NCBI RefSeq assembly: GCF_019679435.2
Contig: NZ_CP139781.1
Span: 4,770,001 to 4,834,000 of the forward strand
Origin: Actomonas aquatica
GTDB taxonomy: Bacteria; Verrucomicrobiota; Verrucomicrobiia; Opitutales; Opitutaceae
DNA: 64,000 nt
Direction: 5' to 3'
Below the pieces are notes generated by a model, which worked only from the letters and a program-made list of their open reading frames with translations, made no database searches and was not told where the DNA came from. Below are positions 45,560-55,312 of the stretch, one piece after another. The first letter of the stretch is position 1. The number at the start of each line of letters is the position of its first letter. The position numbers and the translations under genes were made by a program.

Positions 45560-48500
45560 ATGAAAACTTCCTTTTCCCCGATGCGCTGCATCGCCTGGGT
45601 CGTGGGGCTGTGCCTGATCGGCATGACCCAACTCGCGGCCGCTCCCATCATCAGCGTAACCGGCGCGACGGTGAGCCCCGGCTCAGTCGAGCCAGGCGAC
45701 GCGATCGAGATTGAGCTGGCCTTGGCGAATTCCCAAGCCGCGCAGGAGCCGGCCGTGCCCGGAGACACCCTAGCTGCGGGCACCAGCATTACGGCCACGA
45801 TTACCTTCACGCACATGGACACAGGGACGCAGTTTGTCGTCTCCGGGACCGGACAGACTCCCGATGCGATCGACCCGGAGGGTAACGGCACGGTAAAGAT
45901 CTCGGGCTTCGTGCCCACCCAAACCACCGACCAAGGCGGTTATCGTATCGACGTGGCGGTTACGGCTCCGAGTGCTTCTTCGTATTCCAGTGCGGATCAG
46001 GCGCTCACGCTGAATGGCAGCCCCGACTTTGTGGTGACGTCGCTCACCTATCCGGCGGGTATCAGCTACGAAGGCGGCGATACCATCCCGATGAGCCTGA
46101 CCTACACGAATCGGGTGAATACTTACGGCTCCAACAACGTGCCTTACGTGCCGGGCGCTTTAGGTTTTTCGGACTACTTCCGTATCGAAGTCATCCTTTC
46201 CTCGAACCCTACCTTCGGGGATGCCGATGACTTCCTTCTCACCTTCTTTGATATCGGTAGCCGCGTGGATGCCGATGGAGTGGATCGCACGCTGAATTGG
46301 ACTCAGCTGCTACCAGGCAACTTCCCGGGTTCGTTCTACGTTATAGCCAAGATCGACACGCTCGAGCAGGTCTCCGAGGTGGAGGAGAACAACGGTCGCG
46401 ACGACGGCAACAACGTCTGGCTCGATCCGGAAGGCACCCGCATCGCGCTCGATCCGACCAATTTCCCTACCGTCTACTGGACCAGTGACGAAGGTAACAA
46501 CTGGAGCGACCAACCGGTCACCAGTGAAGACGGCCGCTACACGGTGTTTGCCTCCGATTCGACGAACCTCGTCGACGGTGACGGCAACAACCAACGCGAC
46601 ATCTTCGTTTACGACCAACAGACCTCGACCATTCGTCGACTCAACGTCTCCGAGCAAGGCGCCGAGGGTAACGGGGCATCCCAATATCCCTTCATCTCAG
46701 CCAACGCCAACCGGGTGGCCTTCTCCTCCGAGGCGACCAATCTGGTATTGGGCGACACCAACGGATTCTCAGATATTTATGTGGTGACCACCTTCACCGG
46801 TGCGATTTCTCGCGTGAGTCTTTCCAGCACCGGCACTCAGGCCAACGGCTCCAGCTTCCGCCCGGCGCTCAGCCAGGATGGACGGTATGTGGTTTTTGAA
46901 TCCTCGGCCACGAATCTCGTGACGGGCGGCACCGCGACCGGCGTGACGCACATCTTCCTGCGCGACACCCAGACCGGCACCACCGAGCTGATATCGGTCG
47001 ACGGCTCCGGCGCCGCAGGCAACGACGACAGCACCCAGGCGCGCGTCAGCGCCGATGGCCGCTACGTGGTGTTTGCGTCCGACGCCAGCAATCTGGTCGC
47101 CGGCGATGCCAACGGCACCCGCGACATCTTCGTGCGCGACCGCACCGCCGGCACCACGACGCGAGTGTCGGTCGCCACGGGCGGCACCGAAGCGAATGGC
47201 TTCAGCCGTTCACCGTCACTCACCAGTGATGGTGGTATGGTCGCCTTCAGCTCGGCGGCCAGCAATCTGGTGGCGGGCGATACCAACGGCATCCCCGACA
47301 TCTTCGTGCACACGGTCGCGACCGGCGTCACGACTCGCGTGAGTATTTCCTCGGCGGGCGCTCAGGCTTCCGATCCATCCTCGGCCAACTTCCAACTGGG
47401 CTCGATCAATCCGAGCATCAGTGCCACGGGTCGTTTCGTCGCTTTTGCCTCCTTGGCCAACAACCTCACCGACGGTGATGCCGTAGGCCAATATCAGGGC
47501 ACCGACAGCAACCGTTCCCTCGACATCTTTGTGCATGACCGCGACGTCACTGCGACCGGCACCTTCGATACTCCCGGCAATATCGCGACTGAGATGGTCA
47601 GCCGAAACCGTTTCGGTTATCAGACCCTCCGCGTGCTGGGTGAACCCTCCACCGCGGCATCCGACATCTTCCCCGCGATCAGTTCTGACGGCCGTTGGGT
47701 CGCGTTCCCGTCGGACGCGGAAGGTAACTCGGGCCTCGCCCACGGTGCGACCAATCGCACCTCGCCCGACACCAATGATTACCGCGACGTCTTCCTCCAT
47801 GACCGCCGCATCAATGCGCTGCCGAATCCGGGCAACGACCCGACGGTGAGCATCACCGCGCCGATCAACGGCGGCTCGGTCGCGATCGGTTCCACCGTAT
47901 CCGTGGTGGCCTCGGCCTCGGCTCCGGCCGGCACGGTCGCGTCGGTTGAATTCTTCGTGAACGGCAGTAGCATCGGCACCGTGACGCAGGCTCCCTATTC
48001 GGTGAATTGGAGCCCCACGGTCGCGGCGACCTACACGCTGAGTGCGTTGGTGATCGACAGCTTCGGAAACCGTGGCGTGTCCGGCACGATTTCGGTTACG
48101 GTGTCCACCACCAGCCCGGCGACGCCGTCGGTGACGGTGACCTCGCCGTCCGCCGGTGCGGTATTGCCGGTGAACACCAGCACCACGATCAACGCGACCG
48201 CCTCCGACAGCGATGGAACGATCGCCTCGGTCGAGTTCTTTGCCAACGGCCAGAGTTTGGGCATCGATACCAACTTCCCCTACAGCATCGCTTGGACGCC
48301 GCAGGCAACGGGTTCGTTTGCCATCACGGCCGAAGCCACCGACGACGGAGGCAACACCTCGGTTTCCGCGATCGTTCTGGCCACCGTGACTGGTGGTGGG
48401 GCGCCTTCGGCGACTCTCACGGCTCCGGGGGCGGGCAGCAGCTTTGTGGTCGGCACGACGATCCCGCTCTCTGCCACCGCCTCCGCGGTGTCGCCGGCCA

Positions 48501-50674
48501 GCGTGCAGAGCGTGCGTTTCCTCGCCAACGGCCAGCCGATCCTCGTTGATGCAGGCGAGCCCTATGTCGGCTCTTGGACGCCGGTAGCCTCCGGCGTCTA
48601 CGCGTTGACCGTCGAGGTCACGGACAGCCTGGGCAACGTCTCGACCAGTGCCTCGACCTCCGTATCGATCATCGCGAACGGAGCCCCGACGGTCGCGTTG
48701 ACTTCCCCCGTCAGCGGCACCAGCGCGCAACAGGGCACACCGCTGGCTCTCACGGCCACCGCGCTCGATCTCGACGGTTTGGTCGCCAATGTGACCTTCC
48801 TCGTGAACGGTGTGCCGGTGGGCACAGCCGCGGCCATGCCTTACACGGCGGTGTGGACTCCCCCGGGCCCGGGCAATTACAGCGTAGTTGCTCGAGCGAC
48901 CGACAACTCGGGTAATTTCACCGATTCGGTGCCGGTGGTGGTGACGGTCGCGGCCAACGGTGCACCTACCGTCGAGCTGACCTTCCCGGCCAACGGCGCG
49001 ACCACGCTGCTCGGCAACGGCCTGGAATTGCAGGCCTCAGCCAGCGACTCCAACGGTTCCATCGCGGCGGTGGAGTTCTTTGCCAACGGCGTTTCGGTGG
49101 GACGGGATACCACTGGTCCCTTCACGGCCAATTGGGTCCCCAATTCCACCGGCCTTTACCGGATTCGGGCTACGGCGACCGACAACGGTGGCTCGATCGC
49201 CTCCACCTCCGAAATCACTGTGGCGGTGCTCGATGCCGACGAAGCGGAGACGCTTTACTCGGGCATCTACATCGCCGGCTTTGAGTCGGGCAACTTCACC
49301 GTGGCCCGCCAAGGTGACCGCGGGGTGATTTTCGTCGGTTACACGGACTCGACCTCCGCGGGAATTCTCGGCATCGAGCCCCGCATCTACCACTACAACG
49401 TGCCGTCCATTTCCGCTGGCGGAAACTTCAGCCAGACGGTCGGCAACGCCACGGTCATTTCCGGAACGGTCGACGGTGCGGCCGCCTATGGCACCTTCGC
49501 CGCCGCCGATGCACAGGCCACCTTCAGCGGAGCGCTCTCCTCGGGTTCATCCGATGGTTACGCTGGTCCGACCGGGGTGATCTACGGCAGCCTCACCGAC
49601 AACCAGGACAGTGAACTGCTCGCCTTGGTGGGACCGGATGCCTCGGTCACCTTCTACGCCCGCAAGGGCACGGCAGAGGACGTCAGCCTGCCCGGTAGCC
49701 TCGCCGCCGACGGCTCCTTTGACATCGCCACGGTGCGCGGTGGCACGATCTCCGGTATGATCGATCCGGAAACCGGATTCCTGTCCGGCACGCTCACCAA
49801 CTCGCCTGCGTCAGGCGCGCTTTCCGGAGCTGCGAGCACCCCGACCCCGGCCGCCGATGGCTTCCTGCGCAACCTCTCCACCCGCGGTCACGTGGGCACC
49901 GGTCAGTCGGTGTTGGTGGCCGGTTTTGTGGTGAACGGTTCCACGCCCAAGCGTCTTCTGGTGCGCGCCATCGGTCCGACTTTGGGCACGTTCAATGTCT
50001 CTGGCGCAGTGGCCGATCCTGTTCTCCAGCTCTATCGCGGGGAAACGGTGGTCGCCACCAACGATAACTGGGGCGACGCCGCCGGAGTGCCGGCCGCATC
50101 CGCCACGGTCGGGGCCTTTGCGCTGCCGAGCGGCAGTGCCGATGCAGCCCTGGTCGCGACCCTGCAGCCTGGTGCCTACACCGCACAGGTTTCCGGTGCC
50201 GGTGGTAGCTCGGGCGTGGGTCTCGTCGAACTCTACGACGTCGATACCCAGACTCCGTTCTCTGCCGAAAAGGTGCTCAACGTCTCCACACGTGGTGAGG
50301 TCGGCACGGGCTCGAGCGCCCAGCTCATCGCGGGTGTGACCATCAACGGCACGACCGCCAAGCGCGTGCTCATCCGGGCGATCGGTCCGACCCTCAGCGA
50401 GTTCGGTATCGGCAATCCGCTCAACGATCCGGTGCTGCGCATCGTGCGCCAGTCCGACAGTGCGGTGGTGCGCGAGAACGACGACTGGGAAGTCGGCAAT
50501 GACGTCGGTCAAGTGACCGAAGCCGGCGGCTCCGTCGGGGCGTTTGCGCTGCCGTCCGGTAGTCAGGACGCGGTGCTGCTCATCACGTTGCCGCCAGGTG
50601 CCTATACCGCGCTGGTCTCCAGCGGCGATGGAGATACCGGTGTAGCGATCGTGGAAGTCTACGAAGTGCCCTGA
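45560..50674 (+). CDS. Giant secreted protein: TolB-like propeller, Ig-like modules, C-terminal repeats
   Basis: A 1,704-aa exported protein. A signal peptide ends near LAAAPII. Residues about 150-290 resemble a CARDB-like adhesion domain. About 315-760 is a TolB/WD40-like beta-propeller built of repeated blades such as GRYVVFASDASNLVAGDANG followed by RDIFVRDR. Five Ig-like modules (about 762-1223) share the pattern SVEFFVNG and ATDNSGN. A middle domain opens LYSGIYIAGFESGNF. Two C-terminal copies of about 130 residues follow, marked by STRG, AIGPTL and GAFALPSGS. It starts 29 bases after pilQ and ends before a terminator, so it belongs to the pilus operon. Adhesion or binding of an extracellular polymer is inferred. 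ATG 45560 was preferred to GTG 45527, which precedes the signal peptide. Confidence 0.92.
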   Translation: MKTSFSPMRCIAWVVGLCLIGMTQLAAAPIISVTGATVSPGSVEPGDAIEIELALANSQAAQEPAVPGDTLAAGTSITATITFTHMDTGTQFVVSGTGQTPDAIDPEGNGTVKISGFVPTQTTDQGGYRIDVAVTAPSASSYSSADQALTLNGSPDFVVTSLTYPAGISYEGGDTIPMSLTYTNRVNTYGSNNVPYVPGALGFSDYFRIEVILSSNPTFGDADDFLLTFFDIGSRVDADGVDRTLNWTQLLPGNFPGSFYVIAKIDTLEQVSEVEENNGRDDGNNVWLDPEGTRIALDPTNFPTVYWTSDEGNNWSDQPVTSEDGRYTVFASDSTNLVDGDGNNQRDIFVYDQQTSTIRRLNVSEQGAEGNGASQYPFISANANRVAFSSEATNLVLGDTNGFSDIYVVTTFTGAISRVSLSSTGTQANGSSFRPALSQDGRYVVFESSATNLVTGGTATGVTHIFLRDTQTGTTELISVDGSGAAGNDDSTQARVSADGRYVVFASDASNLVAGDANGTRDIFVRDRTAGTTTRVSVATGGTEANGFSRSPSLTSDGGMVAFSSAASNLVAGDTNGIPDIFVHTVATGVTTRVSISSAGAQASDPSSANFQLGSINPSISATGRFVAFASLANNLTDGDAVGQYQGTDSNRSLDIFVHDRDVTATGTFDTPGNIATEMVSRNRFGYQTLRVLGEPSTAASDIFPAISSDGRWVAFPSDAEGNSGLAHGATNRTSPDTNDYRDVFLHDRRINALPNPGNDPTVSITAPINGGSVAIGSTVSVVASASAPAGTVASVEFFVNGSSIGTVTQAPYSVNWSPTVAATYTLSALVIDSFGNRGVSGTISVTVSTTSPATPSVTVTSPSAGAVLPVNTSTTINATASDSDGTIASVEFFANGQSLGIDTNFPYSIAWTPQATGSFAITAEATDDGGNTSVSAIVLATVTGGGAPSATLTAPGAGSSFVVGTTIPLSATASAVSPASVQSVRFLANGQPILVDAGEPYVGSWTPVASGVYALTVEVTDSLGNVSTSASTSVSIIANGAPTVALTSPVSGTSAQQGTPLALTATALDLDGLVANVTFLVNGVPVGTAAAMPYTAVWTPPGPGNYSVVARATDNSGNFTDSVPVVVTVAANGAPTVELTFPANGATTLLGNGLELQASASDSNGSIAAVEFFANGVSVGRDTTGPFTANWVPNSTGLYRIRATATDNGGSIASTSEITVAVLDADEAETLYSGIYIAGFESGNFTVARQGDRGVIFVGYTDSTSAGILGIEPRIYHYNVPSISAGGNFSQTVGNATVISGTVDGAAAYGTFAAADAQATFSGALSSGSSDGYAGPTGVIYGSLTDNQDSELLALVGPDASVTFYARKGTAEDVSLPGSLAADGSFDIATVRGGTISGMIDPETGFLSGTLTNSPASGALSGAASTPTPAADGFLRNLSTRGHVGTGQSVLVAGFVVNGSTPKRLLVRAIGPTLGTFNVSGAVADPVLQLYRGETVVATNDNWGDAAGVPAASATVGAFALPSGSADAALVATLQPGAYTAQVSGAGGSSGVGLVELYDVDTQTPFSAEKVLNVSTRGEVGTGSSAQLIAGVTINGTTAKRVLIRAIGPTLSEFGIGNPLNDPVLRIVRQSDSAVVRENDDWEVGNDVGQVTEAGGSVGAFALPSGSQDAVLLITLPPGAYTALVSSGDGDTGVAIVEVYEVP

Positions 50675-50710
50675 TTCCGCACCGCACGCTCACTAACTCA
50701 TTTCGCCAAG

Positions 50711-50737
50711 CGCGACGGGTGATCCCCGTCGCGTTTT
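50711..50737 (+). terminator. Terminator of the pilM-giant protein operon
   Basis: GCGACGGG (50712-50719) pairs perfectly with CCCGTCGC (50725-50732), followed by GTTTTTG. Confidence 0.9.
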
Positions 50738-50777
50738 TGTTGGTTCCGGAGGGAAGGGGGCGGGGCGGCGGTGAGGT

Positions 50778-51392
50778 TCAGAACCAGCCGACCACAAACC
50801 CTTGCGCGGCTTTGATGATGATGACGGCGAGATTCTTGGCGCCGTGGGCGGCGAAACACGGCAGCAGCGAGCGGCTGGAGTTAGCCGACATGAACCGCAC
50901 GTAGTAAAACCACAGCGAACTGACGAACACCGCCGCGGTGCTGAACCAACCCTTGGTGCCGAAGTTCAGCGTCAGTCCTTCGTCGCCCCAGCTCCACAAG
51001 AACGGGTGGGCGAGGGCAAATACCAGAGAAGCAGCGAAGACGCCGCCGAGCAGAGTCGCTCTTCCCCGTGATTCCGCCGGCACGATAAAACCGCGAAAGA
51101 TGATCTCCTCGATGACGGCCGCCAGCAGGGTGTAGAGGCAAAATAGCACGGTCACCTGCGACTGCTCGTCGGCGATGCCAAGTCGTAGTTCGCCCCACGT
51201 TTCGGCCGCGACGATCAGCAGGCCGCCCAGCACCGCGACGATAACGGCCAGCCAGGTCGTCGGCGTCGCCCCAGGTAGCGCTCCGGGATTAGGTTTGCCG
51301 GCGCGTTGGGCGGAAAAGTCCTGCCACCAAAGGAAGGTGAAATAACCACCGCCCGCGATGAGCGCCAAAGTGAGCCAAGGGGAGTCCGTCAT
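50778..51392 (-). CDS. CPBP family intramembrane metalloprotease
   Basis: A 204-aa polytopic membrane protein of the CPBP (Abi/Rce1-like) family. The glutamate pair motif EEIIFRGF (about 95-102) and the second motif FALAHPFLW (about 126) supply the predicted zinc or catalytic residues. The last motif HGAKNLAV (about 183) matches the conserved His plus Asn of the family. About six membrane helices are predicted. Relatives process peptides or prenylated proteins; here the substrate is unknown. It is divergent from the polyprenyl synthase gene. Confidence 0.92.
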   Translation of the reverse strand: MTDSPWLTLALIAGGGYFTFLWWQDFSAQRAGKPNPGALPGATPTTWLAVIVAVLGGLLIVAAETWGELRLGIADEQSQVTVLFCLYTLLAAVIEEIIFRGFIVPAESRGRATLLGGVFAASLVFALAHPFLWSWGDEGLTLNFGTKGWFSTAAVFVSSLWFYYVRFMSANSSRSLLPCFAAHGAKNLAVIIIKAAQGFVVGWF

Positions 51393-51457
51393 GGGCGAAA
51401 AGCGTGCGAGGGCAGGGGAGCGGTCGGTAAGGCGCGGTTAAGGACGGGCGGGGTGGG

Positions 51458-51496
51458 GTAGAATGCGAACTAATTCTACGACTATTGGTTAGCCAA
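51458..51496. promoter_or_regulatory. Two inverted repeats in the CPBP / polyprenyl synthase divergent region
   Basis: GTAGAAT (51458-51464) and ATTCTAC (51473-51479) form a perfect 7-bp inverted repeat with an 8-base spacer. Six bases later TTGG-TTAG-CCAA (51485-51496) is a second. Together they occupy the middle of the 136-base divergent gap, a likely place for regulator binding. Confidence 0.45.
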
Positions 51497-51528
51497 ATCG
51501 AAGTGGGAGAGTTTGGGTAACCAATTCC

Positions 51529-52551
51529 ATGAAACCCTCGGCCTCATCGACCTCGGCTCCGGCCCCGGCGCTCGACTTTGCGTCCGTCTTCCAACGGCTC
51601 GGGCCGCACGTCGCCGCGTTGGACGCCTGCCTGCGTGAGCAAATCGAGTCCTTCGAGACGGAGATTCGCGACATGGCCGACTATTGCATCGATACGTCGG
51701 GCAAACGCATCCGGCCGTCGTTGGTGTTTCTCAGTGGTTGGCGGAATGAGACGGTCAACCCCGCGCTGGTCAAGGTCGCCGCGGTGATCGAGTTGGTGCA
51801 TCTGGCGACGCTGGTGCATGACGACATCATGGATGAAGCGGACATTCGCCGCGGGCGGGACACGGCGGTGCGTAGTTTTGGTCCTGAGGCGGCGGTGCTG
51901 CTGGGAGATGCCTTGTTCGCCCATGCGCTGCATCTGGCGGCGCAATTTCCGACCACGGAGGTTTGCTCGGCGGTGGCGGAGTCGACGCGTCGGGTGTGTG
52001 CGGGCGAGATCATTCAGACCATGCGCCGGGGCACCACAGAGATCTCACGGGCGGATTATTTCCGGGTGATCGATCTCAAGACGGCCGAGCTTTTCCGGGT
52101 GTCCTGCCGGTTGGGGGCCCGCCTGGCCGAGTTCTCCGATGCCTTTGTCGACGCGGCGGCCACCTATGGTCGGCAGCTCGGCATCGCCTACCAGATCTAT
52201 GATGATCTGGCCGATTTCTTTGGCGAAGAGGCGCGTATCGGGAAAACCCTCGGCACGGATCTCGTGAGTGGGAAGCTCACGCTGCCGTTACTTGAGCTGG
52301 GAGACGCGTTGCCCGAGGACGAGCGAGCCGGGCTGGTGGCGGAGCTCACCGGCCAAGCCAAACCCGATATGGCTCGTCGGCTGGGCCAGCTGCAGGAGTT
52401 TGCTATCTTCGAGCGGGTGGAATCGGAGATTGAGCGGCAGATGGAGATCGGCGAGGAGGCGCTGGCACCTTTTTCGGATCAACCGCCGGTGGCCCGCCTG
52501 CTCACACTCGGATCGACGCTGCGCGCGCAGATTGCGGTCCTGCGGCCGTAG
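51529..52551 (+). CDS. Polyprenyl diphosphate synthase
   Basis: A 340-aa trans-prenyltransferase that chains isopentenyl diphosphate units into a polyprenyl diphosphate for quinones. The first Asp-rich motif is LVHDDIMDEADIRRG (about residues 100-115), the second is IYDDLADFFG (about 223), with GKRIRPSL (about 59) and GKTLGTDLVSGKLTLP typical of long-chain synthases such as IspB. The chain length, probably C30-C45, depends on residues before the first Asp motif and is not deduced here. It is followed after 67 bases by the sigma factor gene. Confidence 0.94.
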   Translation: MKPSASSTSAPAPALDFASVFQRLGPHVAALDACLREQIESFETEIRDMADYCIDTSGKRIRPSLVFLSGWRNETVNPALVKVAAVIELVHLATLVHDDIMDEADIRRGRDTAVRSFGPEAAVLLGDALFAHALHLAAQFPTTEVCSAVAESTRRVCAGEIIQTMRRGTTEISRADYFRVIDLKTAELFRVSCRLGARLAEFSDAFVDAAATYGRQLGIAYQIYDDLADFFGEEARIGKTLGTDLVSGKLTLPLLELGDALPEDERAGLVAELTGQAKPDMARRLGQLQEFAIFERVESEIERQMEIGEEALAPFSDQPPVARLLTLGSTLRAQIAVLRP

Positions 52552-52618
52552 GCCGCGGACATTCCTCATTATCTTTCAAGTTGCGCGTTGAGAGTGCGAG
52601 GGCATCTTCGGGGAAGGT

Positions 52619-53254
52619 ATGTCTATCGCCGCAAAAGTCCTGGGAAAGACTCTGGTGAGCTCGGAAGAGCGTCGCCAAGAGGCTGACAGTGACTGGACGA
52701 TCGTCAAACAGGTGCAGGCTGGCGAGGTGGGAGCTTTTGATCAATTGGTGCTGCGCTATCGGGAGCGGGTATACGGTGTCGTCTATAACATGACGTCCAA
52801 CCGGGAGGACGCGGCCGATCTTACGCAGGACGCCTTCATCAAGGCCTTCCAGTCGATCAACCGTTTTCAAGGGCAGTCTTCGTTCTTCACCTGGCTCTAC
52901 CGCATCGCGGTCAATTCGACGCTAAGTCACTTGCGGAAGAACAAGTTGCGCACCTTTTTTAGTTTCGAGAAGATCACCGAGGACGACAAAACCACGGAGA
53001 TTTTGGCTCAGCTCACCGACAAGGATGGCGCGGACAAGGAAGTCTATGTCCGCGAACTTCAGGAAAAATTGAACGAGGCGATGCAGAAATTGTCTATCAA
53101 GCATCGCACCGTGGTGACTTTGTTCGAAATCGATGGGTTAAGCCATGAGCAGATTGCCGAAGTGGTGGGCTGCTCCGTTGGCACCGTGCGTTCTCGACTC
53201 CATTACGCCAAACAGATCCTGCAGTCAGAACTACAGTCCTACTTGCGCCCATGA
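52619..53254 (+). CDS. ECF-type RNA polymerase sigma factor
   Basis: A 211-aa extracytoplasmic-function sigma factor. Region 2 spans LVLRYRERVYGVVYNMTSN and DAADLTQDAFIKAFQSINRFQG, with the promoter-melting block SSFFTWLYRIAVNSTLSHLRK. Region 4 has LSIKHRTVVTLFEIDGLSHEQIAEVVGCSVGTVRSRL. A Shine-Dalgarno-like GGGAAGG precedes the ATG by 3 bases, closer than optimal. The next gene starts inside its stop (ATGA), and encodes a membrane protein that could be its anti-sigma factor. Confidence 0.95.
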   Translation: MSIAAKVLGKTLVSSEERRQEADSDWTIVKQVQAGEVGAFDQLVLRYRERVYGVVYNMTSNREDAADLTQDAFIKAFQSINRFQGQSSFFTWLYRIAVNSTLSHLRKNKLRTFFSFEKITEDDKTTEILAQLTDKDGADKEVYVRELQEKLNEAMQKLSIKHRTVVTLFEIDGLSHEQIAEVVGCSVGTVRSRLHYAKQILQSELQSYLRP

Positions 53255-54111
53255 AGCAGCCCTCCAATCAACGCCCCCCTTCTCTGGACGACTTGTTTGC
53301 GCTTAAGCGCGCGGAGCGTCCGTCGCAGGAATTCTGGGACGATTTCCAGCGGGAGTTCCATGTCCGTCAACGTGCTGCCGCGATCGAACCCAAGCGCTGG
53401 TGGTTTGTGCTGCCCCGTATTTTTGTGGGCCTGTCCCGCTACCAGATGCCCATGGGAGCCGCGGCGGTGCTGGCCGTGACCTTCCTGTCTTTCCGTGAGT
53501 ATCGTGAGCCTGGTTTTGAAGTGGCCTTCGCGCCGGCTTCGCCCGTGGCGACGAATCAATCAACCCGTGAACTGCTGGCTCCGGAGTCCGCGCAAATCGC
53601 GGCGGTGTCAGACGAGATCAGCGAGTCTCAGCTGGTGCAAAATGACGATTCCATCGCGACGCAGCAGGTTCGGGTCGCCGTGAGCTCGGTAGACGTCGCA
53701 GCCGATCCGATGCCGCTCTCTCCGATGGTGGTGTGGGCCGGAGTGGCCGATCGGTCGCCGTCCAAATCGGTTGCTGAACCCTCACCGTCCGCCCGTTCCA
53801 TTGCGGCCAACTTGGCGGCGGTCCGCGCGGAGCAGCCTGAGATCGCTCGCCTGCCGGGTGAGCCCCAGATCAACTTGACCGCCAGTGCCCCGAGTTCGGA
53901 GCCCTTGGCCGGTATCGCGATGTCGGTCGGTTCCGCCCGCGAGCCTCTCTTCGCTTATCAGCCTGCGGGATCGCAGCTGAGCGATGACCAGGACGACGCG
54001 GATGGACCGGACATCCACTCCCGTATCGCCAGCCGCCTGAGTGACGACCAACTCTATGAGTCCGTTCGTCGTCTCACCGCCGGCGGCGATCGGCTGACGC
54101 TGAAGTTCTGA
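53251..54111 (+). CDS. Putative anti-sigma factor, single-pass membrane protein
   Basis: A 286-aa protein with a cytosolic N-terminus of about 65 residues (PPSLDDLFALKRAERPSQEFWDDFQREF), one membrane helix (MPMGAAAVLAVTFLSF, about 67-82), and a long, low-complexity periplasmic part rich in Ser, Ala and Pro. The topology and translational coupling to the sigma gene match anti-sigma factors, but there is no zinc-binding HxxxCxxC motif, so it would be of another class. A terminator follows its stop. Sequence alone does not prove sigma binding. Confidence 0.75.
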   Translation: MKQPSNQRPPSLDDLFALKRAERPSQEFWDDFQREFHVRQRAAAIEPKRWWFVLPRIFVGLSRYQMPMGAAAVLAVTFLSFREYREPGFEVAFAPASPVATNQSTRELLAPESAQIAAVSDEISESQLVQNDDSIATQQVRVAVSSVDVAADPMPLSPMVVWAGVADRSPSKSVAEPSPSARSIAANLAAVRAEQPEIARLPGEPQINLTASAPSSEPLAGIAMSVGSAREPLFAYQPAGSQLSDDQDDADGPDIHSRIASRLSDDQLYESVRRLTAGGDRLTLKF

Positions 54112-54144
54112 GCCAACTTCACGCGTCTTCCTCACGCACAACCG

Positions 54145-54173
54145 AAGCCCCGCTGGTCGCAGCGGGGTTTTTT
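54145..54173 (+). terminator. Terminator after the sigma factor operon
   Basis: AAGCCCCGCT pairs with AGCGGGGTTT around GGTCGC (54155-54160), followed by six Ts. Confidence 0.88.
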
Positions 54174-54242
54174 GTAGGCGCAGTGCGGGCCAGAGCAGAG
54201 ACATGGTTGCCTGCTTCAGCGTGAGCCGTTGCAGTCGGCCGC

Positions 54243-54662
54243 ATGGCCGTCGTGCAGGAACTGCTCAACATCAGCACTCGGGGGCAGGGCACCACCGAGG
54301 TCACCCGCGAAGTCGCCCGTATCGTCGAGCGCAGCGGGTTGCGCACCGGCACGGTCACAGTCTTTTGCCAGCACACCAGCTGCAGCCTGGTCATCATGGA
54401 GAACGCTGATCCGTCGGCCCGACGCGACCTAGAAGGGTGGCTCGACCGTCTTGTGCCGCCGGACGATCCCCACTTTACCCACACCTACGAAGGTCCGGAT
54501 GACATGCCCAGTCACATCAAGATGTCGCTCACGCGGACGTCCGAGGTGGTGGCGTTCGGCGACGGCGAGCTGCTGCTCGGCACCTGGCAGGGAATCTTCC
54601 TGTGGGAGCATCGCACGGCCGCGCATCGTCGCCGTTTGGTGGTGACGGTGGTGGGCGAATGA
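54243..54662 (+). CDS. YjbQ/UPF0047 family protein
   Basis: A 139-aa protein of the secondary thiamine-phosphate synthase-like family (YjbQ). The conserved blocks are CQHTSCSLVIMENADPSARRD, GPDDMPSHIKMSLT and LGTWQGIFLWEHR, carrying the His and Asp residues that bind a metal in structures. Its physiological role is poorly defined. The gene lies in a cluster of unrelated short genes. Confidence 0.93.
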   Translation: MAVVQELLNISTRGQGTTEVTREVARIVERSGLRTGTVTVFCQHTSCSLVIMENADPSARRDLEGWLDRLVPPDDPHFTHTYEGPDDMPSHIKMSLTRTSEVVAFGDGELLLGTWQGIFLWEHRTAAHRRRLVVTVVGE

Positions 54663-54712
54663 AGCGCTTTCACTGAGCTTGGCGTCGCGGCCGCGATCTC
54701 CATCGTGGTCCC

Positions 54713-55312
54713 ATGACACTCTTTACCGCTGCAGCGACCTTGCTGCTCATTCTCGATCCGTTCGGGAATATAGTAATCTTCAACGCCATTCTGGCCAAAG
54801 TCCCGCCGGAGCGAAGACGGCGCGTGCTCCTCCGAGAGACGCTCATCGCTTACGGCCTGCTGATGGGGTTCCTGCTGCTGGGCGCGCAATTGCTGGCCTT
54901 TCTGGGGCTACAGCAGTCCTCGCTCAGTTTGGCGGGTGGCATCCTGCTCTTTCTCATCGCCATCGGTATGGTGTTTCCCAATCGCGCGGTGCAGTTCGGC
55001 ACCGACGGTGACGAAGAACCGTTTATTGTGCCGCTGGCCACGCCGATGATCGCGGGGCCGAGTGGCATCGCTTTCCTGCTACTGCTCGCGTCCAAAGAGC
55101 CCGGCCGGCTCCCAGAATGGATCATTGCGGTCACGGTCGCATCGGCCATCAGCACGGCCATTCTCATCGCGGGTGAGCGGATCGCGCGCATGCTCGGATC
55201 GCGTGGTATGCGCGCGGCCGAGAAGCTCATGGGCATGCTGCTCATCCTCGTCGCGGTGCAGATGATCACCGACGGGATCAGCCTCTACTGGCATGATTTG
55301 ATGATGAAATAA
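54713..55312 (+). CDS. MarC family integral membrane protein
   Basis: A 199-aa polytopic membrane protein with about six helices. The MarC signatures are LILDPFGNIVIFNAIL near the N-terminus and PLATPMIAGPSGIAF in the middle. The family was named for the E. coli mar locus, but no antibiotic role is established, so the name does not predict resistance. The gene is 50 bases downstream of the YjbQ gene. Confidence 0.93.
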   Translation: MTLFTAAATLLLILDPFGNIVIFNAILAKVPPERRRRVLLRETLIAYGLLMGFLLLGAQLLAFLGLQQSSLSLAGGILLFLIAIGMVFPNRAVQFGTDGDEEPFIVPLATPMIAGPSGIAFLLLLASKEPGRLPEWIIAVTVASAISTAILIAGERIARMLGSRGMRAAEKLMGMLLILVAVQMITDGISLYWHDLMMK

